A stretch of 35,798 nt of DNA from Hyphomicrobiales bacterium 4NK60-0047b (GTDB taxonomy: Bacteria > Pseudomonadota > Alphaproteobacteria > Rhizobiales > HXMU1428-3). The notes under the pieces were generated by a model, which saw nothing but the letters and a program-made list of their open reading frames with translations, was not told the DNA's origin and did no database searches. This document shows, one piece after another, positions 1 to 8,659 of this stretch. A program made the translations under genes and the position numbers. Each line of letters begins with the position of its first letter. The first letter of the stretch is position 1. The DNA is taken from contig BAABWY010000011.1 in assembly GCA_040367435.1 (NCBI GenBank), positions 1-35,798 of the forward strand, written 5' to 3'.

Positions 1-2
1 GC

Positions 3-329
3 ACACCAGACCTCATCACACATCTCGACATGATTATCTGGATGACTTTTATTGGATGCTTAAATGAAAAAGAATGCCCAGAAGTTAAACAAATCGATTA
101 CAAACTCATGCCCAATGCATATTGGACAAACGAAGCTAAGAACGACATAGCTGAACTATGGGAGTTTCATAAAAAACAACAAACGCCCTATCATGGATAT
201 GTAGATGTTGCCCTGATATTTAGAACAATAAAACAAAGAGGAGAAAAAGCCTTATCAATAACCATTGAGAAAAAAGAAGAAGGACCGTTTAAATGGCCGG
301 TTATGCGAACTAACTTTTATGTAGAATGA
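3..329 (+). CDS. Unknown protein, 3' end of a gene that begins left of the window
   Basis: The reading frame is open from base 3, so the gene probably starts upstream and only about 108 C-terminal codons are present; the first in-window ATG is at 30. The visible part is mixed hydrophilic sequence with aromatic patches (AYWTNEAKNDIAELWEF), no clear membrane segment after the first ~20 residues, and a lysine/glutamate-rich stretch before the end (EKKEEGPFKW). I recognise no family. It converges on the caspase gene with about 360 bp between them, and no terminator with a T-run is evident after its stop. Confidence 0.5.
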   Translation, partial: TPDLITHLDMIIWMTFIGCLNEKECPEVKQIDYKLMPNAYWTNEAKNDIAELWEFHKKQQTPYHGYVDVALIFRTIKQRGEKALSITIEKKEEGPFKWPVMRTNFYVE

Positions 330-691
330 AAGCTAATAAATGACGCATTAATCTTAGAACGCATACATCACGGTCTTACTAAACTGTAAAACAGCTAAAT
401 TTTTTCAATTTCTGCTTTCAGAACTATTGTGGACTTATTAACCCATCCAACTCTGACTCTGCTATGTGCCAAGGGGAGACTTTCTCAATTTTTTTGGTAG
501 TGTGATTGTGAAAAACATGCAGTGATATTTAAAAACGTATTTCTGATCTAAACTGCAATGTCTGCAAACAACCCCATTTAAGAAGTTAAGATTGTCAAAA
601 AATGTTACAAAATGGGGTATTCAGTAACAGATTTTGCAGATAAATCCTTTTGTTTTGAGTTTATCTAAAACAATCTTCGTTTTAAGAACAA
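330..691. other. Convergent intergenic region with one palindrome-like motif
   Basis: No coding potential seen. It contains a TGTTAC...GTAACA motif at 603-629 that matches a palindrome upstream of the neighbouring caspase gene. An imperfect inverted repeat (AGATAAA / TTTATCT, about 639-668) lies just past the caspase stop codon. No strong rho-independent terminator was found. Confidence 0.5.
603..629. promoter_or_regulatory. TGTTAC-N-GTAACA motif at the 3' side of the caspase gene
   Basis: TGTTACAAAA, then TGGGGTATTCA, then GTAACA. The outer six bases pair (TGTTAC/GTAACA). The element matches the perfect palindrome at 3120-3145 in nearly every position, including the GGGGTATT core. The two copies bracket the TPR-caspase gene. 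Function is unknown; it could be a regulator site or an RNA hairpin. Confidence 0.4.
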
Positions 692-3022
692 CTATTCAGC
701 TAAGTAAACATCACCAATAACTTCATTATAAACAGCTGGTGTTTGTTTATGCCCAACGCTTTTTGCTAGTTTACGAACTTCAAACTTTACCAATCTAGCA
801 AGACGAGAGAGCTCCAATCCTTCTCGTTTAACCATAGGCAAAAATGTACGAGTAAATACTGAGTTTGGATTACTATCATCATCACTTAAACGATCAAGAG
901 CTTCCTGTCCGGCTCCTGCTGAGAATAAAACCAGTGTTCCTTCAGGTGGATCCATTGGCGCAAGACCACGAGTACCGCCAACTGAGCGGCCTCGACTATT
1001 TTTATAAGGGTTATTGCGGCAAGCATCCAAAACGAGAAGGGATAATCTGGCACCCTTTTTACGAAACATATCTGATATTGTATCAACCCTCAAAGATTCC
1101 GATTTTAACAGATCTTCGTTTGCATCACTGATTGTTGGTATGTCAGTCGGCAATAAGTAATTTTGCCCCTCTATACGAACACCATGACCTGCAAAGAAGA
1201 ACATGACTTCATCACCGGGCTCTATTTTATTGGCTAATTTCGTGAGTTGCACATTCATATCACGACGTTTTAGATTAAACCCACGCATAACATCGAACCC
1301 TAATGAGGTAAATGTTACAGCTGTTGAACGGGCATCACTTTGTGCTTTTTTCAGTTGAGAATATTCTGGAAGATTATCATAGTTATCATTGCCAATTACA
1401 AGAGCTAAGCGTTTGCCAGTTCTATTAGAGATTTTTGTTTTTTTATCTGCATTTATGATATCCATATTATCTTTTTGTTTTGCAATATCACTAGATAGTA
1501 ATTGGGCTAAAGCCAGCTTGAAATCCTTATTATTGGGATCAAGAGACAGAGCTTTCTTTAGATCAGAAATTGCATCATTCCGTCGACCAAGTGATACAAA
1601 AACAGTACCACGGTTCTTATAAGCCTCTGCATAATTAGAGTTAATAGATATGGCTTTATCAAGATCTTTGAGCGATCTATTAAATAAGCCTTTTTTATTA
1701 TACGCATAACCACGGTGATTATAAGGATTTGCAATATTTGGAACCAAACGAATAGCATTATCAAGATCAATGATTGCCCTATCAAATAACTTCTTTTCAT
1801 TATAGGCTTTACCCCGATTATTATAGGCTTCAGCATATTTTGGATTCAATCGAATGGCTTGATCATAATTTGCTATGGCTTTATCAAATAATTTTTTTCG
1901 ATAAAAGGCAAAACCCCGATTACCATAGGCAATAGCATCTTTCGGTTTTAGATGTATGACGCGGTCAAAATCAGCAATTGCATTATCGTAGATTTTTTTG
2001 TTCAAGTATGCATAGCCACGGGTATTAAGAGCATTAGTATCTTTCGGGTTCAATCGAATGACTTGATCAAAATCAGCTATGGCTTTATCGAATAGCTTCT
2101 TGCCAATATAGGCTTTACCCCGATTATTATAGGCTTCAGCATATTTTGGATTCAATCGAATGGCTTGATCATAATTTGCTATGGCCTGATCGAATAGGCC
2201 TTTGTTCAAATATGCACGGCCACGATTCATATAGGCAAAAATGAATTTTGGATTTAATCTAATAGCCTCATTAAAATCTATTATCGCCTTATCGTATTCA
2301 CCTTTGCTCCTATATATATACCCCCTATAGTTATAGGAAGCGGCATATTTGGGGTTTAACTGAATGGCTTGGTTGAAATCTGCAATTGCTTTATCGTTGA
2401 TCTTTAAATTCATATATGTAAAGCCACGATTGTGATAAGCGTCAGCATCTTTAGGCTTTAATTGAATAACATAATTATAATCAGCAAGGGCCTTATCAAA
2501 TAACTTTTTATTATTATAGGCGAAGGCTCGAAGAAAATAAGCATAATGAAATTTTGGTTTTAATCGAATGGCTTGATCAAACTGAACTATCGCTTTATCA
2601 AATAACTTCTTTTGAAAATAGCTAAAACCTAGTTGATAATAAGCATCTGCAAATTTTGGATTTAATTGAATGGTATGGTCTAAGTCCGCTATAGCCTTAT
2701 CAAATGAGTTCTTTCTAGCATAGGTCAAACCACGACGATAATAAGCGTCAGCATCTTTAGGTTTTAACCGAATGGCTTCGTTATAATCTGCTATCGCTTT
2801 ATCAAATAACCTCTTTGTATAATAAGCAGTACCTCGATTAAAATAGATTATAGCCAAGCTGCCATTGGAGACCTGCTTCCCTGATAATCTTTTAGTTTTT
2901 ATGATACGCGAGCAAGCTTCAATTTGATCCTCTCCTGATTGCTTCCAGCAGCTAGATTTTTCTGCGGATGCTGGTGAATTGGCAAATAAAAGAAACAAAG
3001 GCAATAAGAAAATTAGGCGCAT
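692..3022 (-). CDS. Exported TPR-repeat caspase-family (C14) protein
   Basis: A 776-residue protein in three parts. A signal peptide (MRLIFLLPLF..., cleavage near SPASA at about 20) is followed by about thirteen back-to-back 34-residue TPR units from about 57 to 499. Each resembles AYxNRGxAYxxKKLFDKAIADFDxAIRLNPK in pattern. A C-terminal caspase-like domain runs from about 537 to the end. The catalytic dyad is visible: His613 in FFFAGHGV and Cys668 in LVLDACRNNP. The family comprises bacterial metacaspase-like cysteine proteases; the TPRs are expected to bind a protein partner. The signal peptide implies action in the periplasm. Its substrate and role are unknown. TPR units 7-8 and 10-11 carry a near-identical DNA segment, suggesting recent internal duplication or conversion. 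The start is preceded by GGGGG about 10 nt upstream. Confidence 0.9.
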   Translation of the reverse strand: MRLIFLLPLFLLFANSPASAEKSSCWKQSGEDQIEACSRIIKTKRLSGKQVSNGSLAIIYFNRGTAYYTKRLFDKAIADYNEAIRLKPKDADAYYRRGLTYARKNSFDKAIADLDHTIQLNPKFADAYYQLGFSYFQKKLFDKAIVQFDQAIRLKPKFHYAYFLRAFAYNNKKLFDKALADYNYVIQLKPKDADAYHNRGFTYMNLKINDKAIADFNQAIQLNPKYAASYNYRGYIYRSKGEYDKAIIDFNEAIRLNPKFIFAYMNRGRAYLNKGLFDQAIANYDQAIRLNPKYAEAYNNRGKAYIGKKLFDKAIADFDQVIRLNPKDTNALNTRGYAYLNKKIYDNAIADFDRVIHLKPKDAIAYGNRGFAFYRKKLFDKAIANYDQAIRLNPKYAEAYNNRGKAYNEKKLFDRAIIDLDNAIRLVPNIANPYNHRGYAYNKKGLFNRSLKDLDKAISINSNYAEAYKNRGTVFVSLGRRNDAISDLKKALSLDPNNKDFKLALAQLLSSDIAKQKDNMDIINADKKTKISNRTGKRLALVIGNDNYDNLPEYSQLKKAQSDARSTAVTFTSLGFDVMRGFNLKRRDMNVQLTKLANKIEPGDEVMFFFAGHGVRIEGQNYLLPTDIPTISDANEDLLKSESLRVDTISDMFRKKGARLSLLVLDACRNNPYKNSRGRSVGGTRGLAPMDPPEGTLVLFSAGAGQEALDRLSDDDSNPNSVFTRTFLPMVKREGLELSRLARLVKFEVRKLAKSVGHKQTPAVYNEVIGDVYLAE
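1801..2185 (-). repeat. Exact ~79-bp internal duplication inside the TPR array
   Basis: Bases 1801-1879 recur at 2107-2185, offset by 306 bp (three 102-bp TPR codon units). They are identical or nearly so at the DNA level, whereas other TPR units differ widely at silent positions. At the protein level the shared part covers the end of TPR 7/10 (AIANYDQAIRLNPK) and the start of TPR 8/11 (YAEAYNNRGKAY). Confidence 0.8.
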
Positions 3023-3119
3023 TTAGAAACATCCCCCAAAGACTATTCTGAATTATTTTCATAATACAACGATTATCATTCTTGAGAAATTAAATATATG
3101 TAATGAGAAAAAGGCCTCA

Positions 3120-3145
3120 TGTTACAAAAGGGGTATTTTGTAACA
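3120..3145. promoter_or_regulatory. Perfect palindrome TGTTACAAAA / TTTTGTAACA upstream of the caspase gene
   Basis: Ten-base arms pair perfectly around a GGGGTA spacer. It lies about 98 bp upstream of the caspase start codon, a reasonable place for an operator. A second copy lies past the gene's 3' end (603-629), and a weaker relative with arms TGATACAAT/ATTGTAACA is at 3213-3241. The cognate protein is unknown. Confidence 0.5.
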
Positions 3146-3253
3146 TTTCTCGACATTTCAAAAATCTGGCGCAAATAAAACCAATGGGTTAGCTCTATTG
3201 CTATTTGCAAAAAATGATACAATACTCCTAGCGAATTGTAACATCCAATGGTT

Positions 3254-3549
3254 TTAGGCCTCGCTTATTGTTAAAATAGTCCGGTTACAGACATATATCC
3301 GAAGCTCTTTAGGCATGAAAAGCATCTTCACAAGAATAGGCTTATTTATAAAAATGTTGAGGTCATTCGGTGTAACTGGGATCATCACGATCTTCCGAGT
3401 TGGGTCAAAAGCACGCTTTCTTATAAGATGATAATTTTGTCTGTAATTTCGACATGAACTGCCATAATCGATAGAGGCTAATTTGATATCTTTAGCAAAG
3501 TTTAAAATGACACGTAAAACCCAAAAATTTAAACAAGACTAAGCTTGTG
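3254..3549 (-). pseudogene. Start-less open frame, possible gene remnant
   Basis: On the minus strand about 98 codons are open between a TAG near 3550 and a TAA at 3254-3256, in a very AT-rich stretch where stops should be frequent. No ATG, GTG or TTG lies near its beginning; the first Met is in KIVMIPVTPND, past the middle. Composition looks protein-like (RNYRQNYHLIRKRAFDP, PILVKMLFMPKELRIYV) but I recognise no family. It may be a decayed gene or chance. Confidence 0.2.
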
Positions 3550-3705
3550 CCTAAACTTGCTTTAAATCCAGGATTTTATCCACAATTTAAAACTAGATAT
3601 TTTAGTTCAAAAATTGCGCTACCTATTTGCCACCTTAGAGATGAAAATTGCCATTTCTCTCAAATGTGAATTTAATATAATTACTTGATTTTATTGGATA
3701 AAAAG

Positions 3706-3782
3706 TGGCGATCCCACGAGGATTCGAACCTCGGACCTACTGCTTAGAAGGCAGTTGCTCTATCCAGCTGAGCTATGGGACC
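3706..3782 (-). tRNA. tRNA-Arg (anticodon UCU)
   Basis: The minus strand reads as a full 77-nt cloverleaf. The acceptor stem pairs GGTCCCA with TGGGATC, followed by discriminator G and an encoded CCA (3706-3708). The anticodon loop CTTCTAA is closed by a five-pair stem, giving UCU. The T-loop is GTTCGAATC and the D-loop AGCTCAGCTGGATAGAGC. A hairpin array begins 8 bp beyond its 5' end. Confidence 0.95.
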
Positions 3783-3790
3783 TATTTATC

Positions 3791-4006
3791 TGCCCTTCAG
3801 GTTGCCCACTAAGCAACCGGGCTGTTTTATCTGCCCTTCAGGTTGCCCACTAGCAACCGGGCTGTTTCAAATGCCCTTCGGGTTGACATTTCTGCCCTTC
3901 AGATACCCGCTAAGCATCCGCGCTTTTTTGGTTTGCGCTTCAGATGCCCACTAAGCATCCGCGCTTTTTTGGTTTGCGCTTCAGATGACCACTAAGCATC
4001 CGCGCT
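3791..4006. repeat. Array of two-stem hairpin repeats (about 5 copies, 41-bp spacing)
   Basis: Copies at 3791-3824, 3832-3864, 3892-3922, 3935-3964 and 3976-4005, plus a truncated one at 3872-3889. Each has an outer stem, spacer TTCA, inner stem, loop CCACTAA or CCACTA, inner stem, outer stem. The first two use outer GCCC/GGGC and inner GGTTGC/GCAACC; the last two use outer GCGC/GCGC and inner GATGC/GCATC. The third is a hybrid whose left half matches the first type and right half the second. Adjacent copies 1-2 and 4-5 are each exactly 41 bp apart. Confidence 0.85.
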
Positions 4007-4074
4007 ATATATACGTTTTGATGCGTTTATTCGCAACAAGAAATTCATGTATTGGAGCTATTTATTAAGGCTAG

Positions 4075-4380
4075 TTAGTGTGTCCATGTACCGATGCGGC
4101 CGTAACGAAAATTATCAGCGTAAGTGCGTGGACGATGCTTTCTGGATTGCTCTTCCATGACTTCAAAAGGAATACCATGACGCTTGCAATAGTCAATTGC
4201 GTCCACTTGACTTTCAAAGTTTAGCTTGATTTGTGATTTCATGTCTGATGAGCTGCAATAGCCCATTACATGATCAAAACTTTTAGGAGATTCAGGGGCA
4301 TATTCTAACCGCCACATCTTAGTGGAGCCTATGCCAGACTGCATTGCATTCTTGCTTGGACGATAAATGCGTGCGACCAT
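4075..4380 (-). CDS. NDUFS4-like complex I accessory subunit (ETC complex I subunit family)
   Basis: A 101-residue protein matching the alphaproteobacterial form of the NADH:ubiquinone oxidoreductase 18-kDa subunit. Recognisable parts are the N-terminal ARIYRPSKNAMQSG, the central WRLEYAPESP and MGYCSSSDMKSQIKLNFES, and the C-terminal YADNFRYGR...WTH. The family binds the peripheral arm of respiratory complex I at the inner membrane, where it stabilises the enzyme rather than catalysing. A ribosome site AAGGAA is at 4387-4392. A composite hairpin repeat fills 4398-4478, directly upstream in the presumed 5' leader. It sits between tRNA-Arg and tRNA-Pro, all on the minus strand. Confidence 0.85.
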   Translation of the reverse strand: MVARIYRPSKNAMQSGIGSTKMWRLEYAPESPKSFDHVMGYCSSSDMKSQIKLNFESQVDAIDYCKRHGIPFEVMEEQSRKHRPRTYADNFRYGRIGTWTH

Positions 4381-4397
4381 TATATTTCCTTAATGTC

Positions 4398-4478
4398 GTT
4401 CAGCTTTTCTGTGCTGTTTCTTAATATGCGCTTCAGGTTTCCCAATTAAAACCGCGCTGAACTCCGCTCAGGCTGAAC
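4398..4478. repeat. Composite hairpin repeat in the leader of the NDUFS4-like gene
   Basis: Outer arms GTTCAGC (4398-4404) and GCTGAAC (4472-4478) enclose a short hairpin at 4428-4457 with outer stem GCGC/GCGC and inner stem GGTTT/AAACC, a third inner-stem variant. The same nested design occurs at 25767-25847. The nearer arm is 17 nt upstream of the start codon at 4380. Confidence 0.75.
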
Positions 4479-4496
4479 TTACTTAGCAATTTAACT

Positions 4497-4529
4497 ACGA
4501 TTTCATCTCATTTGAAATGATAAAATCGT
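4497..4529 (-). terminator. Hairpin immediately after tRNA-Pro
   Basis: ACGATTT pairs with AAATCGT, extending inward through a TATCATTT-like arm with a small bulge. It directly abuts the encoded CCA of tRNA-Pro. There is no clean T-run, so it may act in 3' end processing rather than as an intrinsic terminator. Confidence 0.4.
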
Positions 4530-4605
4530 GGTCGGGGCAGCAAGATTCGAACTCGCGACCCCTGGTTCCCAAAACCAGTGCTCTACCAGGCTGAGCTATA
4601 CCCCG
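4529..4605 (-). tRNA. tRNA-Pro (anticodon UGG)
   Basis: A complete 77-nt cloverleaf on the minus strand. Acceptor CGGGGTA pairs with TGCCCCG, followed by discriminator A and encoded CCA. The anticodon stem CTGGT/ACCAG closes loop TTTGGGA, giving UGG. The T-loop is GTTCGAATC. Confidence 0.95.
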
Positions 4606-4928
4606 CAATTGCTGAGAGGCATTGATTACCTTTAATTTTAAGGTTCGGCAAGCCTTATTTTATCAATAAATGAAAAATATTCATAAAAAGATAAAATCTG
4701 CACAACTATATCAGGATACACCCTAAAATTGGTGATAAAACTTATGTAACAGGTGCCTTATTTATTAAATTAAGCCAGTCTTTAACCCAAATTACAAGTT
4801 TTAAACTTGTCGCAGCCCCCTTATCCATTGATGATTTTACACAATAAAAAACGGGGCGCGCTTGCACCCCGCAATCTATATTCTAAACCGCAAAGCTGAT
4901 TTAGCTACAAAACATTCTCATTCTCAAA
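4606..4928. other. Intergenic region between tRNA-Pro and the cold-shock gene
   Basis: It holds the cold-shock gene terminator at 4844-4871 and, presumably, the tRNA-Pro promoter. No gene is seen in the rest. Confidence 0.5.
4844..4871 (-). terminator. Rho-independent terminator of the cold-shock gene
   Basis: Read on the minus strand, CGGGG-T-GC and GC-G-CCCCG form a stem with one mismatch around loop AAGC. It is followed by six T residues. It lies about 57 nt past the stop codon at 4929. Confidence 0.85.
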
Positions 4929-5513
4929 CTAATGTGAGAAAGGAAGATTTGTTGGTGCACCATCTGGTTTTAATTCAGCTGCCATCAGACCTTTTGATCC
5001 ATAACCATAACGAACCATAACAGTCTGACCTGGACGAAGCTCTGCAAATCCGAAACGACGTAGAGTTTCCATATGTACAAAAATATCTTCTGTACCTTCA
5101 CCTCTGGTCAAAAATCCAAATCCACGAACTCTATTGAACCATTTAACTGCTGCACGCTCGAAATCGCTTTCAGGAACAACTGTTACATGAGTTCTTTGTG
5201 GTAATTGTGATGGATGTACTGCTGTTGATTCATCCATGCTTACAATGCGAAATGCCTGCAAACCTTTAGGACGATCCAGAACTTCTACAACCACTCGTGC
5301 TCCTTCATAAGCAGTTTGGAAACCACCTGCCCTTAGGCAAGTTACGTGCAAAAGCACGTCTTCCATTGCTGAATTATCTGGCACAATAAAACCGTAACCC
5401 TTTGAAGCATCAAACCATTTAATTGCTCCTGCTACCTCAATAACATCAAGCGCTCCATCTTCATCGAGCTGCGTGATTTCTTCTTCGGTAACTGGCGATA
5501 TTTTCGCCGCCAT
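4929..5513 (-). CDS. Two-domain cold-shock protein (CspA/CspD type)
   Basis: 194 residues with two cold-shock domains, the long form common in Alphaproteobacteria rather than the ~70-residue enteric form. Domain 1 is about 27-95 ([17 protein letters not shown], then DVLLHVTCL). Domain 2 is about 119-187 ([18 protein letters not shown], then DIFVHMETL). The RNP1 (KGYGFI, RGFGFL) and RNP2 (VLLHV, IFVHM) single-strand nucleic acid binding motifs are present in both. It likely acts as a cytoplasmic RNA/ssDNA chaperone. A GGGGG ribosome site lies 8 nt before the ATG. The ~500 bp of gene-free DNA upstream leaves room for a long regulated leader, which is common for csp genes but not demonstrated here. 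Confidence 0.92.
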   Translation of the reverse strand: MAAKISPVTEEEITQLDEDGALDVIEVAGAIKWFDASKGYGFIVPDNSAMEDVLLHVTCLRAGGFQTAYEGARVVVEVLDRPKGLQAFRIVSMDESTAVHPSQLPQRTHVTVVPESDFERAAVKWFNRVRGFGFLTRGEGTEDIFVHMETLRRFGFAELRPGQTVMVRYGYGSKGLMAAELKPDGAPTNLPFSH

Positions 5514-6020
5514 GCCGCTTACCCCCGCTAATAACTAATTAACAACAAGATCTGACGCATCTTCTTAAACGCTGCACTTCTTCATCATTCGAATGGATGT
5601 TTTTTGAAAATCTTTGTTTGATTTTCTATCAAACTATTCAACTTGAAAGAGGCTGTCGTTCAGACCCTTTAAATGAAGCTCGTCAAACCATTTCTAGCAA
5701 CTTGAAAATAGCATTAACTATGAAAGAGACCAGCAGAAAATTTGCTGTTACCTGCGTTCTCCACATTCAAATATTGCAAAATGGCGATAATCTTTTTGCT
5801 GAAAGCACTGTTTTCAAAGCAAAAAATCAGCAACCGAGATGAGCTTTTTAAAGAGTAAAAAAACTCTTAATAAAATTTTGATTTTTTATCTCTTGGTCGT
5901 TTTTTATCTTTTTTTCCATGAATCCCTTTAAATTTTGACGAATCACTCAATTATTCACAATTTTCTCCTTGTAATGTCTTATGGTGTTTTTGGTTTTAAA
6001 TTTTAAGGATTTAAGAATTT
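5514..6020. other. 507-bp divergent region between the cold-shock gene and gloA
   Basis: It must contain the promoters of both neighbours. An 81-codon frame at 5597-5842 (+) has no ribosome site, no family resemblance and a composition like random AT-rich DNA, so I do not call it. A T-rich run covers about 5858-5920. Confidence 0.5.
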
Positions 6021-6440
6021 ATGCGCTATTTACATACTATGGTTCGAGTTACTGATATTGAGCAATCACTCGATTTTTATTGCAATAAATTAGGGCTTGT
6101 TGAAATTCGCCGGAAAGACTCGCAAGCGGGACGTTTTACTCTAATTTTCCTAGCGGCACCTGGAGATGAGACAGCGCAAATTGAGCTCACTTACAATTGG
6201 GATCCTGAGCCTTATGATGAAGGACGTAATTTTGGTCATTTAGCTTATGAAGTCGATAATATCTATGACACGTGCCAGAAGTTGATGGATCTGGGCGTTC
6301 TAATTAACCGCCCCCCCAGGGATGGTCGTATGGCCTTTATCCGCTCACCTGATAATATTTCCATTGAACTTTTGCAAAAGGGCACTTCTTTACAAAAACA
6401 AGAGCCTTGGGCTTCTATGGAGAATAGCGGCACATGGTGA
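6021..6440 (+). CDS. gloA: Lactoylglutathione lyase (glyoxalase I)
   Basis: 139 residues, the usual size of bacterial glyoxalase I. It isomerises the methylglyoxal-glutathione hemithioacetal to S-lactoylglutathione, the first step of methylglyoxal detoxification in the cytoplasm. The four metal ligands of the family are visible: His5 (YLHTMVRV), Glu55 (AQIELTYNW), His73 (NFGHLAYEV) and Glu116 (NISIELLQ). The C-terminal tail is rather long. Transcription ends at the strong hairpin that follows, shared with the opposing chemoreceptor gene. Confidence 0.93.
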   Translation: MRYLHTMVRVTDIEQSLDFYCNKLGLVEIRRKDSQAGRFTLIFLAAPGDETAQIELTYNWDPEPYDEGRNFGHLAYEVDNIYDTCQKLMDLGVLINRPPRDGRMAFIRSPDNISIELLQKGTSLQKQEPWASMENSGTW

Positions 6441-6456
6441 GTTCTTAGTTAAAACA

Positions 6457-6491
6457 ATAAAGCCTCTTAAATAAATTAAGAGGCTTTATTT
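6457..6491. terminator. Bidirectional terminator between gloA and the chemoreceptor gene
   Basis: A perfect 15-bp stem (AATAAAGCCTCTTAA and its complement) around a 5-nt loop ATAAA, flanked by T-rich sequence to the right and A-rich sequence to the left. It lies 16 bp after the gloA stop and 26 bp from the opposing stop at 6518. Confidence 0.9.
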
Positions 6492-6517
6492 ATATTTATT
6501 TTTGGCTCTGGTTGAGT

Positions 6518-8659
6518 TTATGCAGCTCGTACTTTTTCTAAGAAACCATCAATAATCCCTTTAAGACTATCCGCCTCTGATTTTACTGATTGTGATGAGC
6601 TTAAAACTTCATTTGCAGATTCTTCTGTGTTCTTCACAGACTCTGTAACCACTTTTAAGTTCTCAGTGACATCTCTTGTCTTATCTGCTGTTGAGAGCAC
6701 ATTGCGAGAGATTTCTGTAGTCGCAGCTCCTTGCTCTTCTATTGCGCTTGCAATAGCTGAAGTAAACTCATTGATTTCAGAAATTTTATTTGCAACCGAT
6801 TTAATAGCAGCTACAGAACCAGAGGTCTCTGTTTGGATATTTGCAATTTGTGTTGAGATTTCTTCAGTCGCTTTTGCCGTTTGTGTGGCAAGTCCTTTAA
6901 CCTCAGCTGCCACAACAGCAAACCCTTTACCTGCATCCCCTGCTCTTGCTGCTTCAATTGTGGCATTGAGAGCCAGGAGATTGGTTTGTTCAGCAATTTC
7001 CTGAATGATGTTTATTATCTCACCAATTTTCTCAGCTGCATGTGTCAGGCTTGAAACTTTCTCGTCTGTCTGCCTGGCTTCATCTGTTGCAACATTTACA
7101 AGCTCTTTGGTTTTCACCACCTGATGCTCAATTTCACCAATGGCTGAATTCATTTCTTCACCAGCTGAAGACGCTGCACTTACATACTCTAGAGCTTCTT
7201 CAGTTGAAGAGCCCATAATTCTGGTTTGTTCTGCGCTTTCATTTGAGCTTTCTCTCATTGTGTTGGCACATGATTGCATTTGCTCTGAATTTTGCGAAAC
7301 AGTAATCAGCGATTGAACAACTTCACTTTGGAATTGTTCAATATACTGCTCAATCACACCTTGGCGTGAGCGTTGTTTTTCTTCTTTTAATGCATTATCT
7401 TTTTGCAAACGCTCACGTTCAATTGCGCTTTCCTTGAAAGTTAAGACCGTTTTGGCAATGTCACCAATTTCATCTGCTCTGTTGGTACCTGAGATTTTTA
7501 TGTCGTTATTACCGCTGGCCAGACTTTCCATGTCTTTTAATATTTTGGCAATCGGTGTGGTTATAGATTTTGAAACGAAGTAACCAGCAAGAGCCATTAT
7601 CGCCATCAAGATAACTGAGATTAGGATAATTTCATTCCTCATCGCGACAATTGGCACCTCAACTTCATCTACAGCTTCTACAGCCATCACAGCCCATGAT
7701 GTGCCCCGATATTTGAAAGGCTCCGCCACAATTTCCATATTGGTATTTCTATATGTATCTGACTGGGTAATGCCTTCTTTGCCTGCTATGGCTTTTCTTA
7801 TTGCCTCGTTATCGACACGTGTTTTCAAAATATCATTATCTGTAGTGAATTTTGAATCGTTGCGCAGTAGAAAATCAGACCCAACAATCACCGCTTCACC
7901 AGATTTACCTAAACCTGTGCTTTTTTCCATGACTTTGTTGATCCGATCAATCGGCATTTGAAAAACTAGCGCCCCGATTGTGGTACCATTATCAATGATT
8001 GGGATAGACATAAAACTAGCGGGGGCTCCATGCGACGGAGCATATGGTTTGAAATCAAAGAAACTAATTTCGGAACCTTTCATTGCTGCACGATATGCGT
8101 TTCCTAAGTCTGATCCTTTATATTTCCCGTTGTTCAGATTGGTCGCATAATCAAGTTCTTTGAAAACTGAGTAGACTAAATCCCCTTTTTTATTAATCAG
8201 GAAGATATCGTAATATCCCCGACTTTCCAGTAGGCTACGAAACTTTCCATGATGGAATTTATGTATTGCATCATAAGCCGTTCCATCGTTGGCAGAAATG
8301 AGTTTTTCTTTTTGACCTAGAGGATGCGGGTTTTTTTCGATATATGTTTCTTGTAAAGTCTTTGTTTTATCCCCCTCTATGGTCTGCCAAGCCGCATCGA
8401 ATGCTTTTAATGCACTAATTGTTTCTTTTGATGTCGCTTCAACCTTTAGATCTTCTTCAATCGTTGCTAAATAATTTTTCAGCTCATCTGTTTTTGCTTC
8501 AAGCACTGCTGCAAAGTTTTTCTCGATTAAATTATAAGTCATTTGTTTTGCTGTGAAGTAGCTGATGCTACCAATCACGATTGCCATAACAAAAGCTGCC
8601 CCTGTTATGACAACCGGCAATTTGGTTGCCAAACGGATTTTATTCATTGCGCTAAACAT
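6518..8659 (-). CDS. Methyl-accepting chemotaxis protein with dCache-type sensor
   Basis: 713 residues in canonical order: transmembrane helix at about 14-36, a ~300-residue periplasmic sensor resembling a double-Cache domain, a second helix at about 343-363 ([16 protein letters not shown]), HAMP to about 418, then a long cytoplasmic signalling coiled coil. The conserved tip is present near 545-580 ([20 protein letters not shown], then [15 protein letters not shown]); it contacts CheA and CheW. There is no C-terminal pentapeptide for CheR/CheB docking. The ligand is unknown; dCache receptors often bind amino acids or other small metabolites. Start preceded by GGGG. No chemotaxis kinase gene is nearby. 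Confidence 0.93.
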   Translation of the reverse strand: MFSAMNKIRLATKLPVVITGAAFVMAIVIGSISYFTAKQMTYNLIEKNFAAVLEAKTDELKNYLATIEEDLKVEATSKETISALKAFDAAWQTIEGDKTKTLQETYIEKNPHPLGQKEKLISANDGTAYDAIHKFHHGKFRSLLESRGYYDIFLINKKGDLVYSVFKELDYATNLNNGKYKGSDLGNAYRAAMKGSEISFFDFKPYAPSHGAPASFMSIPIIDNGTTIGALVFQMPIDRINKVMEKSTGLGKSGEAVIVGSDFLLRNDSKFTTDNDILKTRVDNEAIRKAIAGKEGITQSDTYRNTNMEIVAEPFKYRGTSWAVMAVEAVDEVEVPIVAMRNEIILISVILMAIMALAGYFVSKSITTPIAKILKDMESLASGNNDIKISGTNRADEIGDIAKTVLTFKESAIERERLQKDNALKEEKQRSRQGVIEQYIEQFQSEVVQSLITVSQNSEQMQSCANTMRESSNESAEQTRIMGSSTEEALEYVSAASSAGEEMNSAIGEIEHQVVKTKELVNVATDEARQTDEKVSSLTHAAEKIGEIINIIQEIAEQTNLLALNATIEAARAGDAGKGFAVVAAEVKGLATQTAKATEEISTQIANIQTETSGSVAAIKSVANKISEINEFTSAIASAIEEQGAATTEISRNVLSTADKTRDVTENLKVVTESVKNTEESANEVLSSSQSVKSEADSLKGIIDGFLEKVRAA

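Larger units (their letters stand above)
3023..3705. other. 683-bp region upstream of the caspase gene: palindromes, no convincing gene
   Basis: It holds the palindrome at 3120-3145, a related imperfect one at 3213-3241 (TGATACAAT / ATTGTAACA), and a start-less minus-strand open frame at 3254-3549. The remainder is AT-rich with no recognisable coding sequence. The caspase promoter should lie at its left end. Confidence 0.6.

Noticed and set aside
3791-4006. Possible CRISPR array (regular short repeats)
   Set aside because: The units are 41 bp apart with almost no variable spacer, the repeats are self-complementary and vary in paired fashion, and no cas genes are present.
5597-5842. 81-codon plus-strand frame upstream of gloA
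   Set aside because: No ribosome site, no family resemblance, and it lies in the likely promoter/leader region of the cold-shock gene.
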